Shown here piece after piece: positions 12,570 through 25,800 of a stretch of DNA of 64,000 nucleotides (position 1 is its first letter; each line of letters starts with the position of its first letter). The stretch is taken from contig OU342808.1 in the NCBI GenBank assembly GCA_910591455.2, forward strand, positions 16,552,121 through 16,616,120, read 5' to 3'. The translations under genes were made by a program, and so were the position numbers. Below the pieces are notes generated by a model, which had not been told where the DNA came from, ran no database searches, and saw only the letters and a program-made list of their open reading frames with translations. Source of the stretch: Pholis gunnellus (lineage: Eukaryota; Chordata; Actinopteri; Perciformes; Pholidae).

Positions 12570-14005
12570 GCTGCACTATCACAGCCTGCAGGTGGACAGA
12601 CACAAAGACAGAGATGAATTCATCTTGAGACAAAGTTGGCAGCTTTTCATGACATTAGTTTAAGAACTCTTAATTTGGGTGGGAATAGATGTTTGTTCTT
12701 TTGTTTTGTTTTTATAAAGTTTGACTTGCGTCCGATATATGTGTGTTAAGTCCACACTTTTTGCTATTCTCTATCCTTATCTCATGCTTATACAGCCCTG
12801 ACTTAACTGCCATGGGCTGCTCTCTCATCAAAAAGGATATTGCGTGCAAATTTGTGAGCCACCACAGTGCTGACCGGGAATTGGCAAGTCACCAGATACA
12901 CTTCCTTTAATTGTCACACAGTGATGGAGGGCTAAATAAAAGGCAGCTAATGATGACCTCACGTTAGTGGCCATCATAAGCCAAACAAACGAATAACAAA
13001 TACATCTATTAAAGTTTCCAGAAAAGTAATAATCTTCCCTTCATCTAATTGCTTCCTCCGAATTTAAGCCTGAAATATCAACAAAATATCATATACCAAT
13101 GGCAATGTAAGCACGTTTCCTGGTGCCAAATGTACAGCCTAATCAGTACCATCTTCTCCTGCCAAGCCTGTTTTATCAAATTCTTTCCACAGACATATTC
13201 AAGCAAGTAATGGACACAGGAAAACATTGCAAAGAAATAGTGCAAACAAAAAAGATCTGTCAAATACAAGCTTAAGCTATGCTTGGTTCGAACAGCTTGG
13301 TTCGTCAGCATTGCATAGTGTGAGTATTGCAAAGGGAACAAAGCAAGCCCTCCTTGGTGACCAGAGTGAAATTACACTGAAGTGGGTGGTGTAATTTTCT
13401 TCCAGTTTGTGACTCCACACATATCAAAGAAACAGATGGTTCCATATAGCAGGAGTGGCTCAATTATGCCACGATACAGGAGGAGGAGGAGGTGAGTTTG
13501 TGCTGACAAGGATGACTAAGATTCTTTGTCGCCAGCATTTGTGATTGTTCACGGTTGGAGCTAAGGCTTTTATCCAAAGTGATGTCCGTGTATTCGCAGT
13601 TGTCGACCACCTCTCTTTCTCTGAGTTAGCTGGTCGGACCGGGTGTGTGGTCAGGTGTGATGGTGTGTGGTCAGCCAACGGCTGATGAGCCGTTGGCGTT
13701 TATACGATCTGTAGGGCAGTTATTGTCCCCCCGTCTAGTGAAATCTGTACTGGATTGTTTGTGGGATGTTTGTGTCGTCAGAGTATGTGACGTACTGGTG
13801 CATGCTGAGAACTCAGCATAGTGCAAACGATGACGGTGGGGAAACAGTGAGCTGTCAACTGTTTTAATTTCCCACAAAGCCCTTATCCATATGATACACC
13901 AGCAATGTAATTGAATATAATTTAATTCTCAGATTGACATGGTAAAGATGATACAAATGATGTCAACAGAAATCACTGAGCCGATTGCCCGTGGGCAAGC
14001 CTACT

Positions 14006-14007
<2 letters not shown>

Positions 14008-14084
<77 letters not shown>

Positions 14085-14090
14085 CGTGTG
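14008..14090. repeat. (GT)n microsatellite
   Basis: Pure GT dinucleotide repeat from 14008 to 14080, followed by an imperfect cgtgcgtgtg end. The Val-Cys open frames it creates are artefacts of the repeat. Confidence 0.98.
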
Positions 14091-14499
14091 TTTATGGGTG
14101 CCCCTGTGCAATTGTCTTCGAGCCTCTGTCAGGCAATTCATGGAGTGATGCTGCAGCAGCCGTAGACTGGAGGATAGAGCAGTGTATGTCCTGAGGGAAA
14201 GTGCTTGCAGCCAAAGAATAAAAAAAGGAGTGACAAGAGGATATAAAAGCCTCTCTGGAGTTTCAATTGTCCAGATTTGTGATGGTGCAGGATGAGGAGA
14301 GGGCAGGTATTGGAGAGATATAGTAAGGAATGCATAACGATAAGGCTAAAAGGAAAATCAATACATTTCACTTGTCCTCAGCTTTTCACAGCACTATAGA
14401 AGCTTGGAGAAAGTGAAGAGAGAGCGAAAGGGAGTGGTGCACCGCCGTCTCCTTCATCCAGCTGCTCGTATTAATGCTGCGTAACGTCGTGGTACATAC

Positions 14500-14525
14500 C
14501 TTTTGAGCTGTAATCTGTTGCTGCA
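14500..14525 (-). other. rph3a: Candidate 5' UTR exon of rph3a
   Basis: On the minus strand, a pyrimidine-rich run ending in GCAAGCAG precedes 26 bases that end CAAAAG before a consensus donor GTATGT. It lies upstream of the rph3a start codon on the same strand and has no start codon of its own. Transcript data would decide; splice-site appearance is the only support. Confidence 0.25.
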
Positions 14526-17500
14526 CTGCTTGCAGGAATCAAAGAAAAACAGCAAATTTGCTGTGCTATCAATAGACACTCTGGGTGTGTTCTTTTCCCT
14601 CTGATGCTGCATGCATCCAACCAACAGTGGCAACACAGTCTTCGGGGAGCATTTGTTGTTTTCCACTTCTCAGTAGCAGTCTGATGGTTCAGACATCACT
14701 CTGACTGCACGGCATATATCATATACACCGAAGCGTGGCCCTCCTTCACTTGCCAAAATGAATTATCCCACTTTTGTCCAACATGATTGTCCTGGAGAGG
14801 TGGATGGAGAGAGACAGATGGGAGGGGGCAGTCAGGCATTGGGCTGGGTAATCACTGACTCAGACGAGTCAGAGCTTTCTGGCGCTGGGGATAGATGTTA
14901 CTGCATCACAGAAGTGGACTTTTGCCGAGGTGACAGTCCAATTAGTATGCAGGAAATAGTCTGACGGATTGTAGCCACACTTTTCTCATAAGGAGCTGTC
15001 ACTATAGGCTTTGATTCTTCAGACACGGAAAGGCTTGGTTTGACTTTCTGTGCAGTCAGAAAGGGTTTACATATCAGACAATCTAAAAAATGTATCTGAG
15101 GTCAATCACAGTGGACTGTCTCAACCCAAATGTCAGACTGATTCTTGCTATTTTGCAGATCTGACGTCACTGTGACCCTCGGACGATCATCCTCGATGCT
15201 CTTGAGGTTCTAAACGCAACTAATCTGCGTCATCTGTGACTCTGACTTGGCGCAACAGTCATCTTGTACATGTTTTCCTCCCATATGAGATGACTCAGTC
15301 AGGTGGTGGATTCTTCTCTGGAGAGCAGCAGATATTTTCCTGTGGGTTTTGTATTTTCCAAAATGTCGTGATGCCTCTATGACTTGATGCTTTCATACGT
15401 GGCTAAAAAAGTGGTGCCAAGAACTGTGCCAGCAACCACACAACAGTTTCTGCAAATACACCGGTCATGAATAGCATCAGATTATGTGTGAGATGACAAC
15501 AGGAAAGACCGGAGGGAGAGCATGGACTCAAGCTAGTCATCTGCCCAATCATCATAAGTCATCCACGCAGCAGGATCTCTCCTAAGTAGAGCTTCTTGTG
15601 AGGGTGGAGAGGACCAATTTAGAAAGCTGCGTTTCCTCCTCGGGCCCTGGGAGGATAGTCGATACAAATCTGCATCCGTACATCTTCAGGGATGTATACA
15701 TACGCAGCTCCCAGAGCACACCCTACAGATTTTACATCCATTTTTAGAAACCCGGCCATGCATTCTCCTTGGATACTTGAAGCGAATGCTCAGTGTGAGT
15801 AACTAGTCTTATGCACAGACTCTAATGTTGTTGTGTGACTTTTGATGGCAGGTGTATGACTCATTACTGCAGAACATATGACTAGGAAAGGAGTGGACCT
15901 GAATAAGAGCACTTTGTTATGGCTGACAGCCTGTCAATTTTTTCAAGATTTTGTTAATTGCTTGTGGGAACAAGAGCTGAAGAAAGCAGGGAGAGTGACA
16001 ATGAGGCAGCAGGACATTGATGGATGATCAAATGTCCATAAGCATGGATTCAGAGGGGGGAGCATCTCCTCTATTCCGAGAGCAGCAAAAAACAAAGTGT
16101 AAAAACAAGGTTTTAATAGTAAAATGTAGCCAAATAAGCAAATATTACTGGACCGTGACTTTGCCGACTCAACCTGTACTTAGTAACATATCTAACATAT
16201 TATTTGATACCCTCCTTTGTGTCCTATTTGTCAATGTATTTAAGATACTGACATTGGAACACAACGTGGTACTGCACTTCAATTCCAGGGCAACAATTCC
16301 CTCGACCATCCTCCAAGAAGCCAATTTCTAAAATGGGTTAATGAGAATAAAAGATCAATGCGAAGTCCCACAGTTGGTTTCACTTTAATTTATCTTTCAT
16401 CAGGCCTCCATTCGTATTTCCATGCCTAAGGGCTACAACATACTTACGGAGATCGGATGTCGCCCTAAAGCTCTGCTGTAGCCAACACCCAATCATCCAC
16501 CAACACCCCTTATCATTGACCAGCAGAGTCCCTGCAAGCTTACATCAGCACTTTCCTCCAAAACATTTTACAAGATGCTGATTCTAAGTAGATGTCAGAG
16601 TTGATATTCATGTCAGCATAGCATATCCACCCTATGATTTAATAATCCTGGTGAAACCATGCATGTTTTTTTTCAGGTTCCTGTGACCATTAATGTTTCA
16701 TCAGCCGTAACGCGCCCTGCTTTTTCCTATTAAAGATCCAATAACCTTGCACACCATACACAATTTTTCACAGTGCAGCAAAAAACTGAGCTATAGCATT
16801 TTTTTTAAAGTTAGCTATTACTGGGCATAGATTGCCCTATGTGGCTTTATATTCACAATGTGTCATGTTATGAAACACGGTTAAACCAAGCAACAAAAAA
16901 GGGATTCATCTTTCCAAAAATAATCAATGTTTTCTGTAAAATGTATGTGATACTATGTCTTCTTCTCTTTTTATTATCCAGCCAACTATTTAAAAACGGT
17001 GATGTACAGTACATACATTTTCATTTAAAATATTAAAACTGCAAAACAAATCTAAGTAGCCGAGTTAAAGAAGAGAAGGAAAATAACATATTTAATTTCA
17101 TCCTGATTTTTCTTCCTCTACCATCTGGTCTGGCAGTAACTCAAATTGTTTTATGTATTATGAAACGGAACACAGGCTGAGATCCTCAGACAGGAGAATC
17201 TTGGCCGGTCTACAGTTTCAACTCAAGTCCTGTGGTGATCTGGGACATCATGCCTAATCAGGGAAGACTCTTTCATTAAAATCTCTTCTTCAGTCACATC
17301 TATAAATACAGACTTATATGGGAGCCGATCAGAAGTAAGAAATGTACTAAAATCTTTGGGACAGAGGGAAGGCAGCATCAAATTAAAATTAACATAATTA
17401 GCAATCATACTATTATGATCTATGCTATTAGAAAGCAACATCTTATTGATAGTTAAAAGGAGCAGGGCTTTTATGATTAAGAATTAAATGCAAAAATGCA

Positions 17501-20500
17501 ATGCCACAAATCTAAAAATGTAGAAGTAAAGCCCATTAATGTGTACTGCTATGCATATTGTTGACTTATGAGTAATTTACAGACCTTCACTAAAACATGA
17601 GCTAGTTGACAATACCTTGACTCACACGTAGGCTACATGTCATCCCAAAAGTACAACCAGCTGCTCCTTCACATTCTGTGGTGACACGTGGGCTGGTGGT
17701 AGGTGGCTCTCATGTCAAAAAGAAATGCAAAGTTTGTGCAGTTTTCATAGACAAACTTATAACTGGTACCACCACACAGCTGACAGGGCCATAAACACAA
17801 GTGGTTTACTGTGGATGATTGGAGCACGTCCATTTTAATAAGCGGTAATTCCCTTTCTACTGAATGGTATGTCACAAAGACGTTTCAATGTTTCACGAAT
17901 GGGGAGACAAGGTAGGAAGGACCAAATAAACACTCACAGTTGCATGGCACAACTACTTCCATCCCCCATAAGGGGACTGTAAGCTGCCAACATAGCAACA
18001 CTCTGGCCTGGGCAGGATTGTAAAGCACTGCACCAAGAAGCCCTCCACTGCAGGAGTAAAACATCACTCAGCATTTCTTAATTATTTAAAACTCCGACCC
18101 ACCATTGCTTTCCTCTGTAAGCCCCCTCTTTCAGGCATTAGTGCACGTTTTCTGTACTTTGGCCTATATAAGGCATGATGTACAGAACAGTGGATTCAGG
18201 TAGGGGAAAGAAATCACAGAGCTTAAGACAGACATTATTCCACTCTATTTCGGGAAACAATAAGGATGTTTGTTGGTCTTTTAGGTCTGTGCCATTGACA
18301 AATTGTTCATGTTTTCAGTCAGACAGTGGCGTTGACAGGAACCATCTGTGGAACCACCTGTGAGGGCTCTTCACCCCTCGAATGTGTGAGTGTTGCACGG
18401 TCTCAAAAATGCACACTCTTGGCGGGCATTTCTCCAGGTCCCGCATCGCTGTAGAACAAACAGGAAAGACCATCCAGTGACAAACAAGCTACCGTGCTGT
18501 TATCCTGCTATCACTGTTGGCCCTATCAGCCCTCAACAGGGTGTTTTTCATTCTTAAATCAACTCACTGAATTAGCAGTCTATATCCTATAGGTTTCATT
18601 AGCAATCATCCTCAAATGTATCTGACATTTTTTTTTTCTTTGTTCCATGCCTTATTTTAGAACTACAGAAGTAAACAGCTATCGAACATGGAGCAATACA
18701 GCAAGAGTTTGCAGTAAGGCTCAAATGTGCTCGGCCAATGGGGATTTATCCCAGTAAGATGTGGGACTTTGAGTCCTGGCTGCTGATGCATTGGCCAGTC
18801 ATGCTCCTTCAATTTCCTCCCATCTTATCTCCGGGAAACAAGTACGACCAGACAGGGGCATTATAGTTCCACTATGCATCTATTTCCTACTAACCAGCAG
18901 TAACCTGCATCTGGTGGTCTGTTGAGATATGGTACTTAACCTATCAGATCTCCTATCAATCCCTCAGTGCGACGGCTATTATTCCGGCCTCTTTGTTGCT
19001 CTGCTTTGAAGATCTGGCACGGTTCAGCTGCTGGATATCTGACCCTCCCTCTGGTCCCATCAGCAAACTAGCAGGTACAATGCCCCTGGGTGCTTTAAGC
19101 AGATCTCTGTTGGCAAACGAGGGCTTGTTGTAGCCTGAAAACACTGCAACACGAACAATAAGCTTTGGCCCAACTTCTGAGACAAAAAACACTGCCAGGA
19201 AGCTCGGCTGTGACTTGGAAGTTTGATTATTTAGACTTCACCCTGAGCCTCTGGGGCAATAGCCTCATGCAGCTATGTACGGAGGGGACTCTAATCAAAG
19301 ATTATATTTGGTAGTGGACAGAAAGGTTGCTTATACCTGGCTGTTTTTTATAGATTCGACCACAGCCCAAATCTGTTTTGGATTTTTAACTCCTTGCTCT
19401 CTTGAGGGAACTTTGCTTAAAGGCCACATTAATTACAACTGTCTTTTCCAATATGCCACAATGCTTAGGCAGATCTAATCACCTGTTTCAGAGTGGATGG
19501 GGAATCGATCCTCATCGAGCAGATTCACCACATCCACTGCTCGGATTAGAATTTGAAGACGAAGCCACTCCCTTCTGAAGCTCGGCCGCAAACAGCAGCA
19601 TAATCTCTCTGATAGAACAAATTTAAAAAATATGCTCGAAAGTGAGGCACAGAAACCAACGCATATTTCTAGTATAACATGTGATTTGGGTCCTAAGCGC
19701 CAAATATGGATCTTGAAGAGCACAGAGGAATATAGAGTCATGCACCTTTACCAACTGTGGCCATGGTAACGGCAAGATCAGAAGACGAGAATCAGAATGA
19801 TTAAAAGCTGTGTGCGTGCATGTGTGTGCACCGGTTTATATGTTTGTAGTAGACGATACAGTACCTGTGCCAAATTTCAAAGCCCATGCAGCAGAACGGG
19901 TCATTGTTGCAATAATAGTGTCATTGGATCAGCTCTCGTATCAATAAACATGGTCGCAATTTGTCAAAAATGATGCATCTTGCTAGGATGGTTGGGAATA
20001 CAGAATGTTTAGAGAGGAAGACAAGCTGAAGACACGGGATTATGGGTACAGTCGCTTTGTATCCCTCAGTTTTAAATTATGCAGTTAGCGTGCAGAGCAC
20101 TTACTTCATTCCTCCATCTTTTTTCACATTTTCCCTTAACACCCATGTTTCCTAGTGCTCTCCATCTCTCTTTTTTCATGTGATGTATCCTAAAACCCAA
20201 TTTTACGCTTTTCTCTCTTGACTAATTCCAGTCTTTCCCTGGACAGAAAACAGTGGGCTGGCAGAGAGACTGGATAATACACTGAGAGAGGTACCAGCAG
20301 AAGGGTGTCGTCCAATCACTACTGTGGTTGCTCATGTGAGAGGAGGCAGCTGCAGATATCTACCGTTCATTCAGTCTTTTTTCTCCCCTCCCCCATCTAA
20401 TCCCCATGCTTCAGGTCTGTAGGAGGAGTTGGAGATGGTGGTACCAACTGAGAGGCTGATTCCCAGCTTCTTTTTTCTGTCCTCCTTTCATATCGACACC

Positions 20501-21417
20501 AGTAGCAACACTCACTGCTCCGACCCACTAAGTGTAATAAGCAGGATGAGATAACATTACAACAAGTATCTGTCTGAATCACCTGTCCTGTGGCACAGCT
20601 GGAGTTGAGAGCTGCCCTGCCCACATCAGCATTTAGAGGGTTCACTGATGTTTTCCTCTTAGTCTGCAGGCACATCAAGCCCCAGTGTACACTCCTAAAA
20701 ATCCTGCAGCAACGCCCAGGGACCGCAACCACACAATCTCCCACATGATTTACTAAGTCTGTTTTCTTATGTCCGATCTACAACAATGAAGCACCCGTGT
20801 TTTAGGAATGCAGCCAGCCAAAAGTCTTGTTTTAATTCATCTTAAGAGGGGTTTAGCAAAGCCTATCGAGCTACACCAAGACTTATATTCATCGGCCATT
20901 CATGAATAAACTACGAGTACATCACAACATTAAAGCATGCTGTAGTAAATCAATGCAACAATTCGAAATAAGGAGGTAATCAACACGTCTGTATGAATGA
21001 CAGGAGCATTCTGCTGCAGAGCAATGTTTTCAGTAAGACATGTTTTCCCTAAAACAAAGGACTCAATCAAATGTTCATTTACATAATGTGTACCTCATAT
21101 GGGTTAACTAGGAGCAGCTCAATTCATACTGAGTTGCACTGCATGCAAATGTTCCTTTTTCATTCGAATGACTCAGTAAGTAACAGGCTCATAAAGGCAT
21201 TCCATCAAATTAATAAATACGGGCAATAAAATGTGTTCCCTCGAAATCATTTCAAGCCCCTATCTCTCTCTTGTGAATGAAATGCTGCATTCATTCAACT
21301 TGTAAATGAGAATTGTCTAACGCACTGAGTCACTGACCAAACGCAATAACAGCAAAGTGATTTTAGGTCAAGGATGCAATAATGTTTCAAAAAGCTTCGA
21401 AGGAGATCATACAGCCT

Positions 21418-21520
21418 ACCTGAGAATCCAGCCCTGCTTTCTCTCTCTCTCTGTTCTCTCGGGGAGCTGTCAGGGAATGATGCGGACTAAATATCTGTGC
21501 AGCGCCTGGATGCGACCACA
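21418..21520 (-). promoter_or_regulatory. rph3a: Candidate first exon/promoter of rph3a
   Basis: Minus-strand sequence ending GATTCTCAG before a good donor GTAGGCTG (donor at plus 21416-21417). It contains a GA-rich tract and, upstream, GATATTTAG, which could act as a weak TATA-like element. It lies about 8.9 kb upstream of the first coding exon, a usual distance for a neuronal gene with a non-coding first exon. The right boundary is a guess. Confidence 0.3.
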
Positions 21521-22781
21521 GAGTCAGTGATTGCGCATGGTGCCTGTCACCAAAACCAGTGTTTTTATTTTTTGCCTGGAGTAGTAGTCTGTTGCTCGAG
21601 GCACAGCGGATCACCACAATGCGTGGGAACCCGTATTCTATCCTGCGTGGAGGATGGAAAGCCCTTGGTACCCTGGGAAGGAAACCCCTGGATCTGAAGT
21701 GATAACACTGATGCTTAAGTGGGCAGTCATCACCTGATCCGATTGTCTCTTTATACAGCGCATAGTGTCTAAATTTGTCCCATCATCAATGCTGCCCTAT
21801 TGAGTTATTTTCGATTTGGGATCATGTGCCTATGGGCTGTGGTGATTTGTAACTGCGCTTTATGGCATTTTAACATGTAGCTAAACAAAATAATATGGTT
21901 GTTCAAAGTTTAATTGGCATTTGAATGCAATGGTTTTGATCAAATTGCGCTACTATTCTATTTTCGTCTTCATTTCTTTTCATTATTTATTTTTCCATAC
22001 GGTGAAATATCGTTATGGTTCCTGCACCATGATAAAAATGTGCTGGCACTTTCCTTCCAGTAGCAACTATTACATTTCCAAATGTAACCGCTAATATTTT
22101 AACATCAGTGTCTGAATTGCAAGAGAATATTACCGCTTTGATTCTTACTGTGCAGAGGTTACGCCATCTATTGGATTGAGTGATTATTGCACCAAAGAAA
22201 GGATGAAATTGACCTATTTTGCTTAATTAAAACATATATTACTGTGGAACATGGGTGCACTCGGCACACAAAGTGCCAAAACACACTCACTGTCAAATGC
22301 GTTAGGTTTACGTCATTATAGGCAGAGTTTTTCAGCAGTTACGGTGCATGTTTGCCACACCTACACACGGGAAAAGACTGGAGGCGAAAGCAAGAGGATA
22401 CCCCCCTCCTACTTTCGTATTCGCGTCTCTTAGAATACTCAAATTGTGAACGTTTTACTCTGGTACATGTGGTCTACGCCATAGACTGTATATAAACAGA
22501 AATATATGTTTAATCTACCGATAGTTGTGTGAATGTCAGATGCAGATATTCCTCAAACTGTATTTTTTTTAAGTTGTTTCACGAGCACCCAATACGCATG
22601 CGTAACACAAATTAGCTGCTACTTGACTGAGGTGGATAGCTAAATAACCTGTTTGCTAGTTGCCGTTATTTATGAGAATGTTCGACCGTTACTTTAGGGA
22701 GTCTACGTAAACTGGAAGGGATTCGGGTTTAAGGGTGAGACCTGTATGGTTGTGAACTATCTTGATGTCGTATCATCTTTT

Positions 22782-22790
22782 GTCACGTGG
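22782..22790 (+). promoter_or_regulatory. CLEAR-like E-box (GTCACGTGG) upstream of vps33a
   Basis: CACGTG core at 22784-22789, 57 bp before the vps33a start codon. GTCACGTG matches the CLEAR element (GTCACGTGAC) in 8 of 10 positions. TFEB and related factors bind CLEAR elements in promoters of lysosomal genes. USF and MYC can also bind this core. Confidence 0.55.
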
Positions 22791-22845
22791 ATGAGTGTTG
22801 CCGCTGTAGTCACCTGATTTGTTATGTTGACGCTGATAGAGAAAC

Positions 22846-25800
22846 ATGGCCGCCCACCTCTCGTACGGTAGAGTCAATTTAAACATTTTGAGAGAAGCAG
22901 CACGAAAAGACCTTCGAGAGTTTTTGGACAAATGTGCGGGAAGCAAGGTAATGAAAACACAACAATGGAAACATGGCCGAAACAGCGACAGTTATACACA
23001 TTATCCATGGACCTCACCGTTAAGCTAGCCTCTTGTAGCTGTCAACGGTCGACACCACTTGCAAAATACATGCAGGTTATTTTACGAAGTAGTTATGTTT
23101 TGAGTAGTTTAAACACGACATCTGATAATAGCTACAGGTTTATCTCCATGTTTTCTTTTTGGCTGTCTGCATATCGATTTATGATCGTAACAATTAGCTG
23201 AGCTAGCGTTAATGGTATCACTGACAGCTAACAGGGATTTTTCTGTTTCTTGACTTTATGCTCCTTTGCTCTGTAGGCCATCGTTTGGGATGAATATCTG
23301 ACGGGACCTTTTGGGTTGATAGCACAGTACTCTCTCCTGAAGGTAAGTGCTTTCTGTGCACAGTGTTTGTATTGTGAAAGGACCCCAGATACAGTTTTAG
23401 ACGCCAAAGACACAGTAGTGTACCATATTTAATCAAACGCATGCTGTATGTTTACTACTGTGTTTATCAGGAACATGAAGTGGAAAAGATGTTCACCCTC
23501 AAGAGTGGCGGGCTCCCCGCTGCTGACGTCAAAAATATCATTTTCTTTGTTCGTCCAAGACTGGAGCTCATGGACATCATTGCTGAGAATGTATTCAGGT
23601 CTGTTTCATGTGTCTCGTTTTCAACAATGCTAAAAGCATTTTCATCGAGTCCCGCCTGTCGCTGTTCATAGTATTTTAACACTTTTGTCCTGGATTGTGC
23701 CACTTCAGCGAGGACAAGATGCATTCGCCACGAGACTTCCACATTTTGTTTGTGCCTCGGCGGAGCATGCTGTGTGAGCAGCGGCTGAAGGAGCAGGGCG
23801 TGTTGGCCTCCTTCATCAACATCGAGGAGTACATCCTGGACCTGATCCCCTACGATGGCGACCTGCTCTCCATGGAGTATGAAAGTGCTTTCAGGGTGCG
23901 TTTACATCTCAGATATGCATCAACCTTTGTGCTGCTCTATTAAGTATCTATGTGTTGTTATAAACGGAGGATTAGATTTCAAATCAGCAGCAGTTCAATG
24001 TTATGACATGATCATACTGTGCACATTTGTAAGATTTCTTGAACTAAATTTTAAGAATTTCCCACTTTACAGCTGTGTTTTATGTGTAGCTGTCATAACA
24101 TGTGTTTTCCTCCCCTGTTTCTCGTACAGGAGTGCTACTTGGAAAATGACCAAACAAGCCTTTACCACACAGCCAAAGGCCTCATGACCTTACAGGCCCT
24201 GTATGGCACCATCCCACAGATATATGGGAAAGGAGAGTGTGCTCGGGTGAGTGTTGTGCCAAGTGGAAATCCTTATTTTAAACTGCAGCAGCCAGGTGAG
24301 TGAGTTTGTTTGAGAAGGAAACTCTCTGCTTGTTCTCAGCATGTTGCCAACATGATGCTGCGAATGAAGAGGGAGTTTGCCGGCAGTCAGAATCAGATCC
24401 TGCCGGTGTTCGATACTCTGCTCCTCCTGGACCGCAATGTCGACCTGCTCACCCCTCTGGCCACACAGCTCACCTACGAGGGTCTCATCGACGAGATCTA
24501 TGGAATAACTAATGGTCAGAATAAACCTTTGTGTGAATGTCTGATATGAATGCACTGTTATTATCTTAACTTTGTGCGATTATTAAATGTCTGCTGCTTC
24601 TATTTTTAATGGGCAGTCCTTGTTTTTACTCCCTCTGACTCAAAGGTTACGTGAAGTTGCCTCCTGAGAAGTTTGCGCAGAAGAAGCAAGGTGAGGCGAG
24701 TAAAGATTTACCGACAGAGTCCAAGAAGTTGCAGCTCAACTCTGCAGAGGAGCTGTACGCAGAAATACGGGACAAAAATTTCAACGCTGTCGGATCAGCG
24801 CTCAGCAAGAAGGCCAAAATAATTTCGGCGGCCTTTGAGGTTGGTCTTGCCTCACCTTTCTATATTTGCCTGCTCTAAAATGATCATAGTGTAATCTTCA
24901 TTACAATGGTGTTTGGATAACCTCCAGACATCTCAGCTGATCTGGTTGTAATCTCTGTGGCATTTTACCACAAAGGTCAGAACAGAAATCCATGATGTGA
25001 GGGAAACGACGACAATCGCTTAGAGATAAGATAAAGTACCAATTGATCAAGCCTTAACAAGACCAAACATATTGCTCTTGTTTCGTCAGCTCAGGTATTT
25101 TCATTGTAATACAAGCTACATTAGTACAGATACGCTAAATGATGCACCATCAGAGGCGTTTAACCCTGGAAAGCAATGAGTATGAGCAGGCTGCTCCTTG
25201 CTGATGGAGGGTAGAAAGAAAGAAAGAAAGCTGCAGTATCCAACTTATTATCGGCTCGGCAGGTCAATGGATATTTTTTCTGTCTTTCAGGAGCGGCACA
25301 ATGCGAAAACAGTGGGAGAAATTAAGCAGTTTGTGTCTCAGTTGCCCCACATGCAGGCAGCTCGGAGCTCGCTGGCCAACCACACGTCTATAGCAGAGCT
25401 GATCAAGGACATCACCAGTATGAAATAACCCCTTTATTTTCCCCTTCAACTGCTCTATATTTTATTCTGTTTGCATTTTAGACTCATTCTCACACTATAT
25501 TTTAATTAGGAGGAAAAATAAAGCCTAAAACCTTCACACAATCTTTATTTGAATAAAACTAAGTTACCATTATCCGTCTACTCAGGGCACTGTTTGGAGT
25601 AATAATTTATATTTTCCTGGTTTTAAGGATTTTAGAATCCCGTATTTCTTTGTTCTTACGCCATTGTGTGTTTAATGTGTCATCTCGGTTTGTTATAATG
25701 TCATAAAATTAAACTAATGTCTCATGTTGCAGCATCTGAGGCCTTCTTTGATAATCTAACAGTGGAGCAGGAGTTTATGACTGGAGTGGAAACAGACAAG

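Larger units (their letters stand above)
12570..22845. other. rph3a 5' intron/upstream region, no coding gene
   Basis: About 10 kb between the first rph3a coding exon (which starts at 12585, acceptor TGCAG) and vps33a. None of the open frames resembles a known protein or is bounded by good splice sites. Contents: a long GT microsatellite at 14008-14090; a possible 26-nt 5' UTR exon at 14500-14525; five TGACTCA/TGAGTCA motifs at 14856, 15291, 15857, 21169 and 21326; and a possible first exon near 21418-21520. This stretch probably holds the promoter, 5' UTR exons and first introns of rph3a. Confidence 0.5.

Noticed and set aside
13939..14194. Two open frames with long Val-Cys runs
   Set aside because: They are translations of the GT microsatellite.
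20397..20744. 115-codon minus-strand open frame upstream of rph3a
   Set aside because: No recognisable domain, no supporting splice context, ordinary composition for chance frames in non-coding DNA.
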